From NCBI RefSeq assembly GCF_015595025.1, contig NZ_JADNRL010000037.1, forward strand, positions 128,619 through 192,618: a stretch of 64,000 nt of DNA, written 5' to 3'. The DNA is from Halomonas sp. KAO (GTDB lineage: Bacteria; Pseudomonadota; Gammaproteobacteria; Pseudomonadales; Halomonadaceae). The position numbers and the translations under genes are program-made. Shown in pieces: positions 48,565-58,927 of the stretch. The notes beneath the pieces are model-generated. The model saw only the letters and a list, made by a program, of their open reading frames with translations, was not told where the DNA came from and did not search any database. The number at the start of each line of letters is the position of its first letter. Position 1 is the stretch's first letter.

Positions 48565-49041
48565 TCATTCTCGGGCTGGTGACGCCTCCGGCTTTATCTC
48601 CACACGGATCAGGCGCAGCGTGACCTCGTCACTCAGGTTCTCCACCGAGTGGGGGGCTTCCGGCGCCTTCCACATCGTCAGCGGGATGGTCAGGGGCGCA
48701 TCCAGTTCTCGGGTGTCGAAGATGATGTTGCCGTCCGCGTCACGGTCGATGAACTCCCCCGCCGCCTGGAGATAGAGGACGCTGGGCCATCGATGGGAAT
48801 GTAGGGGCTCCACCACGCCCGGCAGCAGGGTGACTTCCAGCACTCGCACCCTGTCGTTCTCCAGGAGGATCTTGTGGTTGTCCGGTGCGGCGACCACGGC
48901 ATCCAGCTCTTCTGGCCAGTTGGCAGGGTCCCCCGTCTTGTAGGTGACGGCAGAAGCCGGCGCGGTGTCCTGGCTGAATGCCGTCATGGGGTGAAGGCAC
49001 AACATGAGGATGGCAGGGAAGGTGATCAGGGGCTTTTTCAT
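48565..49041 (-). CDS. Periplasmic cupin-domain protein
   Basis: 158 residues from ATG 49041 with a signal peptide ending TAFSQ. The cupin barrel includes ENDRVRVLEVTLLPGVVEPLHSHRWPSVLYL (HxH metal pair), and later APHSVENLSDEVTLRLIRVEI with another histidine. Function unknown; a sensor or small-molecule-binding protein is plausible. Confidence 0.8.
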   Translation of the reverse strand: MKKPLITFPAILMLCLHPMTAFSQDTAPASAVTYKTGDPANWPEELDAVVAAPDNHKILLENDRVRVLEVTLLPGVVEPLHSHRWPSVLYLQAAGEFIDRDADGNIIFDTRELDAPLTIPLTMWKAPEAPHSVENLSDEVTLRLIRVEIKPEASPARE

Positions 49042-49399
49042 GGCGAGATACCGGTGGTCGAGCGCCCACGTGGAGGGGTGGCGGGTGTGGGTCACTCCAG
49101 TGTAGGGAGGTTTTCGGCGGAGAGGTGAGCAGGGGCGTCGCCCGGGTCCGCCCAGTCGCTGGCCAGGGCTCTCGCTCGATGCGCCTTCGGGCTCACGCCC
49201 CGCACCCGCTTGAACGCGGCGCTGAACTATCTGTTCGAGACGGTGCTCGACGGCCGCAATGCCTACATTGCCTACATTGCCTACGTAGCCGACGGGCCCG
49301 GCCGAGCACATCGAAGCCTATCGCCGGGAGCGGGCGAAGGCCTTGAACGGCGGGGGATTAGGGCGCTGCCCTTGCCGCCGTTGCTCGAGCACGCGGACG
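49042..49399. other. Gene-poor degraded region with remnant of the 45.6-kb gene
   Basis: About 358 bp between the cupin and zntA. Positions 49288-49365 resemble the 3' end of the 45600-45995 gene (45927-46000), sharing CCTATCGCCGGGAGCGGGCG and neighbouring bases, but the frame is disturbed and the TGA stop is lost. Just upstream lie three 9-bp units GCCTACATT/GCCTACATT/GCCTACGTA (49261-49287). A peptide LNYLFETVLDGRNAY in the plus strand looks protein-like but is unrecognised. No complete gene is seen. Confidence 0.6.
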
Positions 49400-51583
<2,184 letters not shown>

Positions 51584-51615
51584 GGTGGCACTCCTGCTGG
51601 TAGGTTACTGTCTAC

Positions 51616-51646
51616 AGCATAAACCTTGTAGCAACTATAGATTCAA
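51616..51646 (-). promoter_or_regulatory. MerR-type promoter/operator of zntA
   Basis: On the minus strand, -35 TTGAAT (51641-51646) and -10 TATGCT (51616-51621) are 19 bp apart, the stretched spacing characteristic of MerR-family promoters. The spacer contains the imperfect dyad CTATAG...CTACAAGG, resembling ZntR/CadR/PbrR operators. Transcription start would be about 25 bp upstream of the zntA ATG. Confidence 0.85.
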
Positions 51647-51686
51647 GGAATAGATTCAAGGGATAGGTTCAAGGAATAGGTTCAAG
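51635..51686. repeat. Four tandem 13-bp repeats in the zntA-merR intergenic region
   Basis: Units read (plus strand) CTATAGATTCAAG, GAATAGATTCAAG, GGATAGGTTCAAG and GAATAGGTTCAAG, at 51635, 51648, 51661 and 51674. On the minus strand each holds a TTGAA(T/C) -35-like hexamer followed by a CTAT half-site; the promoter-proximal unit forms the real -35 and operator half. Confidence 0.9.
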
Positions 51687-51708
51687 TCGTTACGGGAGGT
51701 TCGTCAGC

Positions 51709-52182
51709 ATGTCGGAGACCAACGCCGCCATCGGCATCGGGGAGCTGGCGCGTCGTGCCGGCTGCAAGCCTGAAACGGTGCGCTATTACGAACGTGTCGG
51801 CTTGATGAGTGGTGCGATGCGTACCGAGGGGGGCCAGCGCCGCTATGGTGAGGAGGCCGTGAGACGGCTGACCTTCATTCGTCATGCCCGGGACTTCGGG
51901 TTCTCGGTGGACGCGGTGCGTGAACTGCTGACGATGTCGGATCGGCCCGACATGTCCTGTCATGAGGTGGATGTCATCGCCAAGCACCACCTCGAGGAGG
52001 TGGAGTCACGGCTGCAGCGCCTCGAGGCACTGCGCGACGAGCTGCGCCGGATGGTGGGACAGTGTGCTGGCGGCAAGGTCGAGAGCTGTCGCATCATCGA
52101 GGTGCTGAGCGATCACCAGTTGTGCAACAGCGAGCAGGCCCATGGTGGCGCCGGTGATCTGAAACAGGGCCCTCATTCGTAG
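51709..52182 (+). CDS. MerR-family metal-responsive regulator (ZntR/CadR-like)
   Basis: 157 residues. N-terminal winged helix: IGELARRAGCKPETVRYYERVGLM, then GGQRRYGEEAVRRLTFIRHARDFGFSVDAVRELL. The dimerisation helix carries Cys84 (MSCHEVDVIAKHHLEEV), and the metal loop has Cys119, Cys127 (GQCAGGKVESC) and Cys139. This multi-Cys layout fits divalent-metal (Zn/Cd/Pb) sensors rather than CueR. It would activate the divergent zntA promoter. Confidence 0.92.
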   Translation: MSETNAAIGIGELARRAGCKPETVRYYERVGLMSGAMRTEGGQRRYGEEAVRRLTFIRHARDFGFSVDAVRELLTMSDRPDMSCHEVDVIAKHHLEEVESRLQRLEALRDELRRMVGQCAGGKVESCRIIEVLSDHQLCNSEQAHGGAGDLKQGPHS

Positions 52183-53174
52183 CGCTGTCGCCACTCCTTG
52201 ACCGCGACCTGCTCCTTGAGCAGCTCCAGCATGTCGACCAGCACCTGCTCGGTGACCTGTTCGGAGTGCGGGTCGGTGCGCAGCCAGGCATCGAGGCCGC
52301 TTTCGGCCAGATGCTCCACCAGGGTGGAGAACTCTGGCGACTGCAGCCCTGCCAGGGCCTCGTTGACCAGACGACAGGCCAGGTCGGAGAGCGAGGCCTC
52401 GAGTCCCCGGGTCAACTGGCCGCCCATCGGCAGGCGCGAGAGCCGCTGGATCTCCGGGCTCTCCGTCAGGGTGCGGCCCACCAGGCCGCGCACGTAGCGC
52501 AGGATATCCGGGCGATTGTGGGTGTAGGCACTGCCCGCCATGGCCTCCAGGCGCTGGCTGATCTCCTGGATCAGTGCCTGCTGGCGAGGCCGCACCACCC
52601 GCTCCACCACGCTATTGGTGAGGGAGTCGCGAGAACGCACCTGGGCCTGGACGTTGTCCAGCATGCGGATGGCGATGCGGTCGGTGAGCTCCTCCATCAG
52701 GATGTCGTAGTACTTGGCGAGAACGGCATAGAGGTACCAGCGGCGTACATCGATCATGTCCAGCCGCTGCAGACGGTGCAGCAGCGAGATGACCCGCAGG
52801 ACACGCAGCAGCCGGAAGCCACCCAGCGGGATGCAGCCGAGCACGTCGTACCAGTGCACGAAGGGGTAGAAAAACCAGCGGTGATAGCGCCGCTCGGCGA
52901 TGGCCACCGCCCAGCCCAGCAGCACATCGAGAATAAATACCGCCACGAACGCCAGGTCGATGGTGAGAAAGTTGGCATGGATATGGCGCTCGTAGGCGCC
53001 GTGAAGGCCTGGCGTCACGGCCTCGAAGGCGCCGTTCAGCGGCGGCAGCAGAAACAGGCTGTCGAACAGCAGCAGGGCCAGGTTGGCGATGACCAGCGCA
53101 ATGATCAGCAGGTCCCAGGCCAGATGAACGCGCTCCCCTAATGGGCCGAGAGACGTGTTGCGGGCATCTGACAT
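52173..53174 (-). CDS. Voltage-sensor-domain membrane protein lacking a pore (ion-transporter family)
   Basis: 333 residues from ATG 53174 with AGGAGG five nt upstream. Four helices are visible: S1 about 15-38, S2 about 65-88, S3 near the HWYDVLGCIP segment (about 105-115), and S4 FRLLRVLRVISLLHRLQRL with arginines at three-residue spacing. That is the voltage-sensor pattern of PF00520 proteins, but no pore helix or selectivity filter follows; the remaining 190 residues are helical and cytoplasmic (VVERVVRPRQQALIQEISQRLE, GRTLTESPEIQRLSRLPMGG). Role unknown. Overlaps the 3' end of the merR gene by 10 bp, convergent. Confidence 0.75.
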   Translation of the reverse strand: MSDARNTSLGPLGERVHLAWDLLIIALVIANLALLLFDSLFLLPPLNGAFEAVTPGLHGAYERHIHANFLTIDLAFVAVFILDVLLGWAVAIAERRYHRWFFYPFVHWYDVLGCIPLGGFRLLRVLRVISLLHRLQRLDMIDVRRWYLYAVLAKYYDILMEELTDRIAIRMLDNVQAQVRSRDSLTNSVVERVVRPRQQALIQEISQRLEAMAGSAYTHNRPDILRYVRGLVGRTLTESPEIQRLSRLPMGGQLTRGLEASLSDLACRLVNEALAGLQSPEFSTLVEHLAESGLDAWLRTDPHSEQVTEQVLVDMLELLKEQVAVKEWRQRYE

Positions 53175-53210
53175 GGCGCCTCCTGGCGGCGGCATCGTCG
53201 TTCGGGGCGG

Positions 53211-53504
53211 TTACTTGAAGCGTGAGCGAGCCTTCTCGAAGGAGTCGCTCATCGACTTCCAGGCGCGCTCGGCACCCTGCTTGAGGTCATCCCAGGCGTC
53301 ATCGCCGGAGGCACGCATCTCCTCCAGCTTCTGGCGCAGTTCTTCACGCTTCTGCTCCAGCTGCTCGGCCTCCTGCTTGCGTTCCTCCTTGAGCCTTGCA
53401 TCGGCCTCGGAGCTTTGCGCCTGTGCCTTCAGCTTGTCGATCTCGGCCTGCCATTCGTCCAGCTTGGCGCGCAGCTTCTGCTCGTAGGCGTCTCGCGTGC
53501 TCAT
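53211..53504 (-). CDS. Small coiled-coil protein (sll1863-like)
   Basis: 97 residues, almost entirely charged helix: MSTRDAYEQKLRAKLDEWQ, then heptad-rich EERKQEAEQLEQKREELRQKL, and the terminal AWDDLKQGAERAWKSMSDSF. This matches the widespread sll1863-type stress-related coiled-coil proteins of unknown function. Lies 36 bp upstream of the voltage-sensor gene in the same direction, likely cotranscribed. Confidence 0.82.
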   Translation of the reverse strand: MSTRDAYEQKLRAKLDEWQAEIDKLKAQAQSSEADARLKEERKQEAEQLEQKREELRQKLEEMRASGDDAWDDLKQGAERAWKSMSDSFEKARSRFK

Positions 53505-53629
53505 CTGTCGCTCTCCTCGTTGTCGACGGTCTGGATAACCTCGAACCCCTCGAAGCGCGGTGGGCCCAGGAAGAGCCCCTGCGCGGCAGGGGTGGCACTA
53601 TTGATGACATGCTCCTTTGAAGATGACAT
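53501..53629 (-). CDS. Possible 42-residue ORF overlapping the coiled-coil gene start
   Basis: A frame beginning MSSSKEHVINSATPAAQGLF and ending VDNEESDR terminates within the ATG of the next gene (ATGA). The overlap suggests coupling, but there is no well-spaced ribosome site before ATG 53629 and no recognised family. Confidence 0.35.
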   Translation of the reverse strand: MSSSKEHVINSATPAAQGLFLGPPRFEGFEVIQTVDNEESDR

Positions 53630-53738
53630 CTCTACGTCGGTGGGACAAGGGCGCGCCGGGCCAGCCCCGCGGTTGGCCTTGGATCCATCGAGAATAGTCA
53701 ATTCCTGACCGCCTGGGTCATGGGCTTCCTGGCAGAGT

Positions 53739-54959
53739 TCATCGCCCAGACTCTTCTGGCTCTTCGACGTTGAACACGCTTCGCAGGTAGTGGACATATT
53801 CCGGGTCGCGGGTGGAGGCCTTGCCCGGGGCATCGGAGATCTTGGCTACCGGCTGACCGTTGCACGAGACCATCTTGATGACGATGTTCATCGGCGTCAC
53901 TCCGGGCAGGTCGCAGGTCAGGCTGGTGCCGATGCCGAAGCTGGTGCGAATGCGCCCCTTCAGCGCCTGCTTGATGGCCATGGCCGAGTCGAAGGTCAAC
54001 GCATCGCTGAAGATCAGCGTCTTGCCCCTGGGGTCGATGCCCAGCCGCTCATAGTGGCGGATGCACTTCTCGGCGAACACCAGTGGATCGCCGCTGTCGT
54101 GGCGCAGGCCATCGAACAGCTTGGCGAAGTAGAGATCGAAATCGGCCAGGAAGGCATCTAGGGTGATGGTATCGGTCAGCGCCACGCCGAGGTGGCCGCG
54201 ATACTCCTGGACCCAGGCCTCCAGGGCGGCGCGCTGGCTATCCACCAGTCGGCTGCCCAGCTGCTGATGGGCCATCACCCACTCGTGGGCCATGGTACCC
54301 ATGGGCGCCAGGCCGTGGCGGCGGGCGATATCGACGTTGCTGGTGCCGACGAACTGGCCCGGAAACTCCTCGGCCAGTACGCCGATAATCGCCTCCTGCA
54401 CCGGCTGCGACAGCCGCCGTCGGGTGCCGAAGTCGGCCAGGCGGAAGTCGGCCAACTGGGCCGGCGTGTAGTCGCGGCGCAGCGCCGCCAGCTTGTCGCG
54501 CAGTCGGTCCACCGCCTCATCGATGCGGGCACCGGGATGCAGCACCCGATTGCGCACCTCGCTGATGATCGCCAGGATCACGATCTCGAACAGGATGCTG
54601 TGCGACCAGGGACCGTCGATGACGATGCACAGCTCGCTGCCTTCCATATAGGTGGACACGTACTCCGGGCGGAAGCGGTACAGCTCCAGGAAGCGAATGA
54701 AGTCGGGGGACAGGTAGGGAAAGCCGCTCAGGTAGGTCGACTCGTCACGGCTCAGGGCCAGGCTGGCCAGCCGATCGATCTGGTCGCGAATCTCGCCCAG
54801 GTAGGGCGCCAGGTTCTCGGCGTTGCGGCAGCGAAACTCCCAGGCCACGTTGGCGTTGGGGTACTTGTGGTGCACCCCCTGCATCATGGTCAGCTTGTAC
54901 CAGTCGGTATCGAGCAGTGAGGTGATGATCTGGCCCGGTGCGCGATACGCGGCCGCCAT
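53739..54959 (-). CDS. pncB: Nicotinate phosphoribosyltransferase
   Basis: 406-residue enzyme of the NAD salvage pathway, making nicotinate mononucleotide from nicotinate and PRPP with ATP. ATG 54959 has AGGGAG six nt upstream. Key segments: [94 protein letters not shown], and GLRHDSGDP with the phosphorylated-histidine region. Full length. Confidence 0.96.
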   Translation of the reverse strand: MAAAYRAPGQIITSLLDTDWYKLTMMQGVHHKYPNANVAWEFRCRNAENLAPYLGEIRDQIDRLASLALSRDESTYLSGFPYLSPDFIRFLELYRFRPEYVSTYMEGSELCIVIDGPWSHSILFEIVILAIISEVRNRVLHPGARIDEAVDRLRDKLAALRRDYTPAQLADFRLADFGTRRRLSQPVQEAIIGVLAEEFPGQFVGTSNVDIARRHGLAPMGTMAHEWVMAHQQLGSRLVDSQRAALEAWVQEYRGHLGVALTDTITLDAFLADFDLYFAKLFDGLRHDSGDPLVFAEKCIRHYERLGIDPRGKTLIFSDALTFDSAMAIKQALKGRIRTSFGIGTSLTCDLPGVTPMNIVIKMVSCNGQPVAKISDAPGKASTRDPEYVHYLRSVFNVEEPEESGR

Positions 54960-55160
54960 GGAGTGCTCCCTGTGTGGTGATGGCATCGATGGTCATCGTA
55001 TCGCCCGGGGGCGGCCATTTCGAGAGGCAACAGACAAGACACCCTTGCTTCGGTGGCATGGCGACCCGGGTCGGTGGCAAGGTCGAGTCAGGCATGTCCG
55101 CGTCGCCATTTCGGCCACACCGCGGGAGCGCACCCTCGAAATCCGACAGGAGGAGCCGCC

Positions 55161-56447
55161 ATGAAAGCACTTTCGGGAACGGGATTCGCGATCTTCGGGG
55201 CCGCGCTGATTGCCATCAGCTATGGACTGGCGCGCTTCGCCTTCGGGCTCTTCGTGCCCCCGATACGCGACGAGTTGGGCCTCTCCTCCTATGTGATCGG
55301 CATCATCGGCTCACTGCCGCTGATCAGCTTCCTGCTGGCCACCGCGGTGGCCCCCGTGATCACCGACCATCTCGGCGCCCGCTATACGGCGGTACTCTCG
55401 GGACTCTTCGGTGCTGTGGGGCTTACGCTGATCAGTCGGGCCAGTGGGGCGCTGATGCTGGGCTCGGGGGTATTCGCATGTGGCATCTGCACCGGCTTGA
55501 TGATGCCTGCGCTGACCGCGGCCATGCAGGCGACAGTCAGACGGTCGTTGCATGGCCGCGTCAGCTCGGTGATGAACGCGGGGACCAGCATCGGCGTGAT
55601 CGTGGCCGTCCCGACGGTGCTGTTCCTGGCTGGCGCCTGGCGCCACGCCTATCTCTCCTTCGCCGTTCTTGCCGTTCTCGGTGTGATCGCCGCCTGGCTT
55701 CTGCTACCCTCGGTCTCGCGGGTCGTGCCGGCCGACGCGGCGGAACCGCCGCCACTCAATGAACTGCCATGGTCGCGTCTGATCCGGCTATCGCTCTTCG
55801 CCTACGTGATGGGTTTCGTCTCCTCTGCCTACTGGATCTTCGCGCCTGACCTGGTGGTCACCCTGGGTGGCCTTCCCCCGGGCGTTACCGGGTGGTTATG
55901 GCTGGCGGTGGGCATCGCGGGGCTTGGCGGTGCCGTGGTGGCCGATCTGGCCGATCGCAACAACCCGCCGATTACCCAGGCCCTGATGCTGATGATGCTG
56001 GCGGCGAGCCTGGCGCTACTGGCTGCCAGCCCCGCCAACGCGGTGCTGGCGGCCTTTTCCGCGCTGGTCTTCGGCCTGGCCTACATGAGCCTGACCGGTC
56101 TCTATCTGATGACCGGCATCCGGTTGCTGCCGGGCCGGCTCTCGATGGGGCCGGTGCTGCCCTTCATGGCGGTATCGCTGGGCCAGGCCACCGGCTCGCC
56201 GGCAGTGGGGGCGCTGGTGGAGGGCTTCGGCCATGCCGACGCCTTCGCCATGTTCGCGGCCCTCGGCATCCTGGTGGCCATGCTCTCGCCCTTCTACCCG
56301 GGCGCCATCGCCCTGGCGGAAGAGGAGGCCACCGAGGAGGAGAGCGGCCTTCAGGCGGCCTATGATCACCAACTCAAGAATGAGGAGGGCGAGCCGCTGG
56401 AGGAGCCCGTCGAGGGGGAAGACGAGGCACCCGCCTCCATGTCGTGA
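55161..56447 (+). CDS. MFS transporter (YbfB/YjiJ-like)
   Basis: 428 residues with AGGAGG upstream of ATG 55161. Twelve hydrophobic segments; the first contains ISYGLARFAFGLFVPPIRDELGLS, typical of the YbfB/YjiJ MFS group. A hydrophilic acidic tail of about 35 residues (ending EDEAPASMS) extends the C-terminus. Substrate unknown. Likely exports or imports a small metabolite by proton coupling. Confidence 0.85.
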   Translation: MKALSGTGFAIFGAALIAISYGLARFAFGLFVPPIRDELGLSSYVIGIIGSLPLISFLLATAVAPVITDHLGARYTAVLSGLFGAVGLTLISRASGALMLGSGVFACGICTGLMMPALTAAMQATVRRSLHGRVSSVMNAGTSIGVIVAVPTVLFLAGAWRHAYLSFAVLAVLGVIAAWLLLPSVSRVVPADAAEPPPLNELPWSRLIRLSLFAYVMGFVSSAYWIFAPDLVVTLGGLPPGVTGWLWLAVGIAGLGGAVVADLADRNNPPITQALMLMMLAASLALLAASPANAVLAAFSALVFGLAYMSLTGLYLMTGIRLLPGRLSMGPVLPFMAVSLGQATGSPAVGALVEGFGHADAFAMFAALGILVAMLSPFYPGAIALAEEEATEEESGLQAAYDHQLKNEEGEPLEEPVEGEDEAPASMS

Positions 56448-56555
56448 ACGGCCCCGGTGGCCGGGTGATCACCCAGCCACCAATGGCGAAGGGCAGGGCG
56501 ATGCCCGGGCTGCTACCCTGTGGGGCATATTAGAAAAACCACACAGGGAACGATC

Positions 56556-56888
56556 ATGGACGATGCCCCCGAGCCCTGCATCACCCTGCACCCGCACTCG
56601 CGTCGGGTGCGTATCGTCATCGACGGCACCCTGCTGGCCGACACCACCCGCGCCATCGAGCTGCGCGAGCGCGACTACCCGCCGCGGCAGTACCTCTCCC
56701 GCGACGATGTACGGATGGATCTGCTGACCTCCTCCCACACCGTGACTCATTGCCCCTTCAAGGGCGATGCTATTTATTACTCCTTCGGCGAGCACAAGTA
56801 TGTGGCGTGGAGTTATGAGCGGCCAAAGGAGGGAGTGGAGGAGATTGAGGGGCGGTTGGCATTCTATGGTGATGAGGAAGATAAATGA
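56556..56888 (+). CDS. DUF427 family protein
   Basis: 110 residues from ATG 56556 with AGGGAAC upstream. The single DUF427 domain shows RRVRIVIDGTLLADTTRAIEL, PPRQYLSRDDVRMDLL, HCPFKGDAIYYSFG and VAWSYERPKEGVEEIEGRLAFY. The function of the family is unknown; the fold is a small beta barrel. Monocistronic. Confidence 0.92.
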   Translation: MDDAPEPCITLHPHSRRVRIVIDGTLLADTTRAIELRERDYPPRQYLSRDDVRMDLLTSSHTVTHCPFKGDAIYYSFGEHKYVAWSYERPKEGVEEIEGRLAFYGDEEDK

Positions 56889-57024
56889 ACATTTTCGACT
56901 CGAGCGGGTCATCGCATGGTTATCGTGGGAGCCCGGTTAATCGGGCGATTATTGAACACGCGTACACGTTGAAGTGCAGTATCAGTCTTGCGGTATAGTG
57001 CCTGTTGGGTATAAGCGAGGGCAT

Positions 57025-57426
57025 ATGTTTAGCCACGTAACATTCGGATGCTCGGATCTGAGTCGAGCTGCCAGCTTTTACGATGCCGTTCTTGAGGTGT
57101 TGGGGATTCATCGGCGACCAGTAACTCCAGACGGCGCCCCGGAGTCAGCGTGCTGGGGACTCGCCGGAAATTCTTTGCCGTGTTTTTATGTATATCAGCC
57201 GTTCAATGGTAAGGCAGCCAGCGCCGGTAATGGCAGCATGGTCGCCTTCGCAGCATCGTCTGTCGAGAATGTCGAAGCTGCGTACAAGAAGGCTGTAGAG
57301 AATGGGGCCGTAGACGAAGGTGCGCCAGGTGAAAGGCCTCACTATGGCCCCGGTTACTATGGCGCGTATTTTCGAGATTTAGATGGGAATAAGGTCCATA
57401 TCGTCTATCGCGGCGATGTCGAGTAG
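57025..57426 (+). CDS. VOC-family (glyoxalase/dioxygenase-like) protein
   Basis: 133 residues from ATG 57025 (MFSHVTFGCSDLSRAASFYD) with GAGGG upstream. The single VOC module ends GPGYYGAYFRDLDGNKVHIVY with the usual metal-site His/Glu region partly changed. Bases are AT-richer than surrounding genes. Such single-module proteins are often of unknown substrate. May be horizontally acquired. Confidence 0.82.
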   Translation: MFSHVTFGCSDLSRAASFYDAVLEVLGIHRRPVTPDGAPESACWGLAGNSLPCFYVYQPFNGKAASAGNGSMVAFAASSVENVEAAYKKAVENGAVDEGAPGERPHYGPGYYGAYFRDLDGNKVHIVYRGDVE

Positions 57427-57596
57427 CACAAGCAAGACATGCGCCGATTACTGGCGAACCTGAGCGGTCGAGAGGAGCTGGCGGAGAACTCTTTTTGCTC
57501 CACGAGGGGGCCTCGGCGGCCTGGCCCACGCCGGGAGAGGAAGCCATTCGCTCGGCCTGGACGGCGGGGCCCAACAACTGATGAGGAAAACCGATC

Positions 57597-58652
57597 ATGA
57601 AGCTGCCTGACACGATGCTCGGCATCCAGCTTACCGGACATGGCGGACCGGATGTCCTTCACGCCCGCCACGATATCCCCGTGCCGACCCCGGGGCCGGG
57701 GGATGTGCTGATTCGGGTGGCTGCTGCCGGCGTCAACAACACCGACGTCAATACTCGACTCGCCTGGTACTCGAAGGGCGACGCTGACAGTGAGGATGCC
57801 AGCTGGTCCGGCAACCCGCTTCAGTTCCCGCGTATTCAGGGGGCCGATGTCTGCGGCCGGATCGCCGCCGTCGGGGAGGGCGTGAGCGCCGAGCGGATCG
57901 GCGAACGGGTGCTGGTCGAGCCAGCCCTCAGGGAGCATCGCGGCGTGCCGCTGGATTCGCCCTGGTACTTCGGCTCCGAGTGCGACGGCGGCTTCGCGGA
58001 ATACACCACCGTAGCCGCGCGGCATGCCTATCGCGTCGACAGTGAGCTGAGCGACGTCGAGCTCGCCTCCTTTCCCTGCTCCTACTCCACTGCCGAGAAT
58101 CTGTTGACGCGGGCCCGGGTCGCATCGGGGGAACGCGTGCTGGTCACGGGGGCCTCCGGCGGGGTCGGCTCGGCCGCCGTCCAGCTGGCCAAGGCGCGTG
58201 GGGCCTATGTCATCGCTATCACCAGCGCGGAGAAGGCCGAGATGCTGCGGGAACTGGGCGCCGACGAGGTGGTATTGCGAGACCAGGCGCTGCGCGATGC
58301 CCTCGAAGCCGGCAGCGTCGATGTCGTGGCAGATCTGGTCGCCGGCGAGCAGTGGCCGCAATACCTGGAGGTGCTGCGCCGTCAGGGACGCTATGCCGTC
58401 TCGGGCGCCATCGCCGGCCCCATCGTCGAACTGGATGTTCGAACGCTCTACCTCAAGGACCTGAGCCTGTTGGGCTGCACGGTGCTGGAGCCGGAGGTCT
58501 TCGGCAATCTGGTCGCACACATCGAGAAGGGGCGCATTGCCCCCCTGGTGGCGGCGACTTTTCCCCTCGAGCAGATTGGTGAGGCACAGGCGCTGTTCCA
58601 GGAAAAGCGTCATGTCGGAAAAATCGTGCTTGAGGTTGGCGCAGCGGGGTAG
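57597..58652 (+). CDS. Zinc-binding-dehydrogenase-family (quinone oxidoreductase-like) enzyme
   Basis: 351 residues of the medium-chain dehydrogenase/reductase type. N-terminal GroES-like domain (PTPGPGDVLIRVAAAGVNNTD, FPRIQGADVCGRIAAVGEGV), then the Rossmann domain GERVLVTGASGGVGSAAVQLAKARG with NADPH motif. Catalytic zinc ligands are not all evident, so it is closer to QOR/Nad(P)H:quinone-type reductases. AGGAAA precedes ATG 57597. Confidence 0.88.
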   Translation: MKLPDTMLGIQLTGHGGPDVLHARHDIPVPTPGPGDVLIRVAAAGVNNTDVNTRLAWYSKGDADSEDASWSGNPLQFPRIQGADVCGRIAAVGEGVSAERIGERVLVEPALREHRGVPLDSPWYFGSECDGGFAEYTTVAARHAYRVDSELSDVELASFPCSYSTAENLLTRARVASGERVLVTGASGGVGSAAVQLAKARGAYVIAITSAEKAEMLRELGADEVVLRDQALRDALEAGSVDVVADLVAGEQWPQYLEVLRRQGRYAVSGAIAGPIVELDVRTLYLKDLSLLGCTVLEPEVFGNLVAHIEKGRIAPLVAATFPLEQIGEAQALFQEKRHVGKIVLEVGAAG

Positions 58653-58806
58653 TCACCTGGACGCCGAATCGTGGCCACCTCGGGTGTATGGCACTTGCTG
58701 TCGATACGGCGAGAGTTAACTCAGCTCACATGATTGTCTTGACTCAGGCCGCGCCTATCATCCAGATGACGGCAGCTCAGCTGATGGTGATGTCCGCCTG
58801 GATATT

Positions 58807-58921
58807 CCCAACCCACTCACCCGCATTACCCGTCTCTCCACCGCGTCCAACAGTTGGCCGCGTCCGGTTTCCACCAGGCTGAGCCAGTGTCTGGCGCGGG
58901 TGATGCCGGTGTAGACCAGCT
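58807..58921 (-). pseudogene. Second copy of the recD 3' end (115 bp)
   Basis: This stretch aligns without gaps to 61691-61805, the last part of recD, with six mismatches in 115 bp. The minus-strand frame still reads LVYTGITRARHWLSLVETGR and QLLDAVERRVMRVSGLG before diverging. The copy ends 7 bp from the stop codon of the diguanylate cyclase gene. It marks the left edge of an apparent insertion or duplication. Confidence 0.92.
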
Positions 58922-58927
58922 TTGGTC

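Noticed and set aside
57427-57596. Open frames upstream of the dehydrogenase, one with GGELFLLHEGA near its end
   Set aside because: Possibly a relic of a gene C-terminus, but no start, ribosome site or recognisable domain was found.
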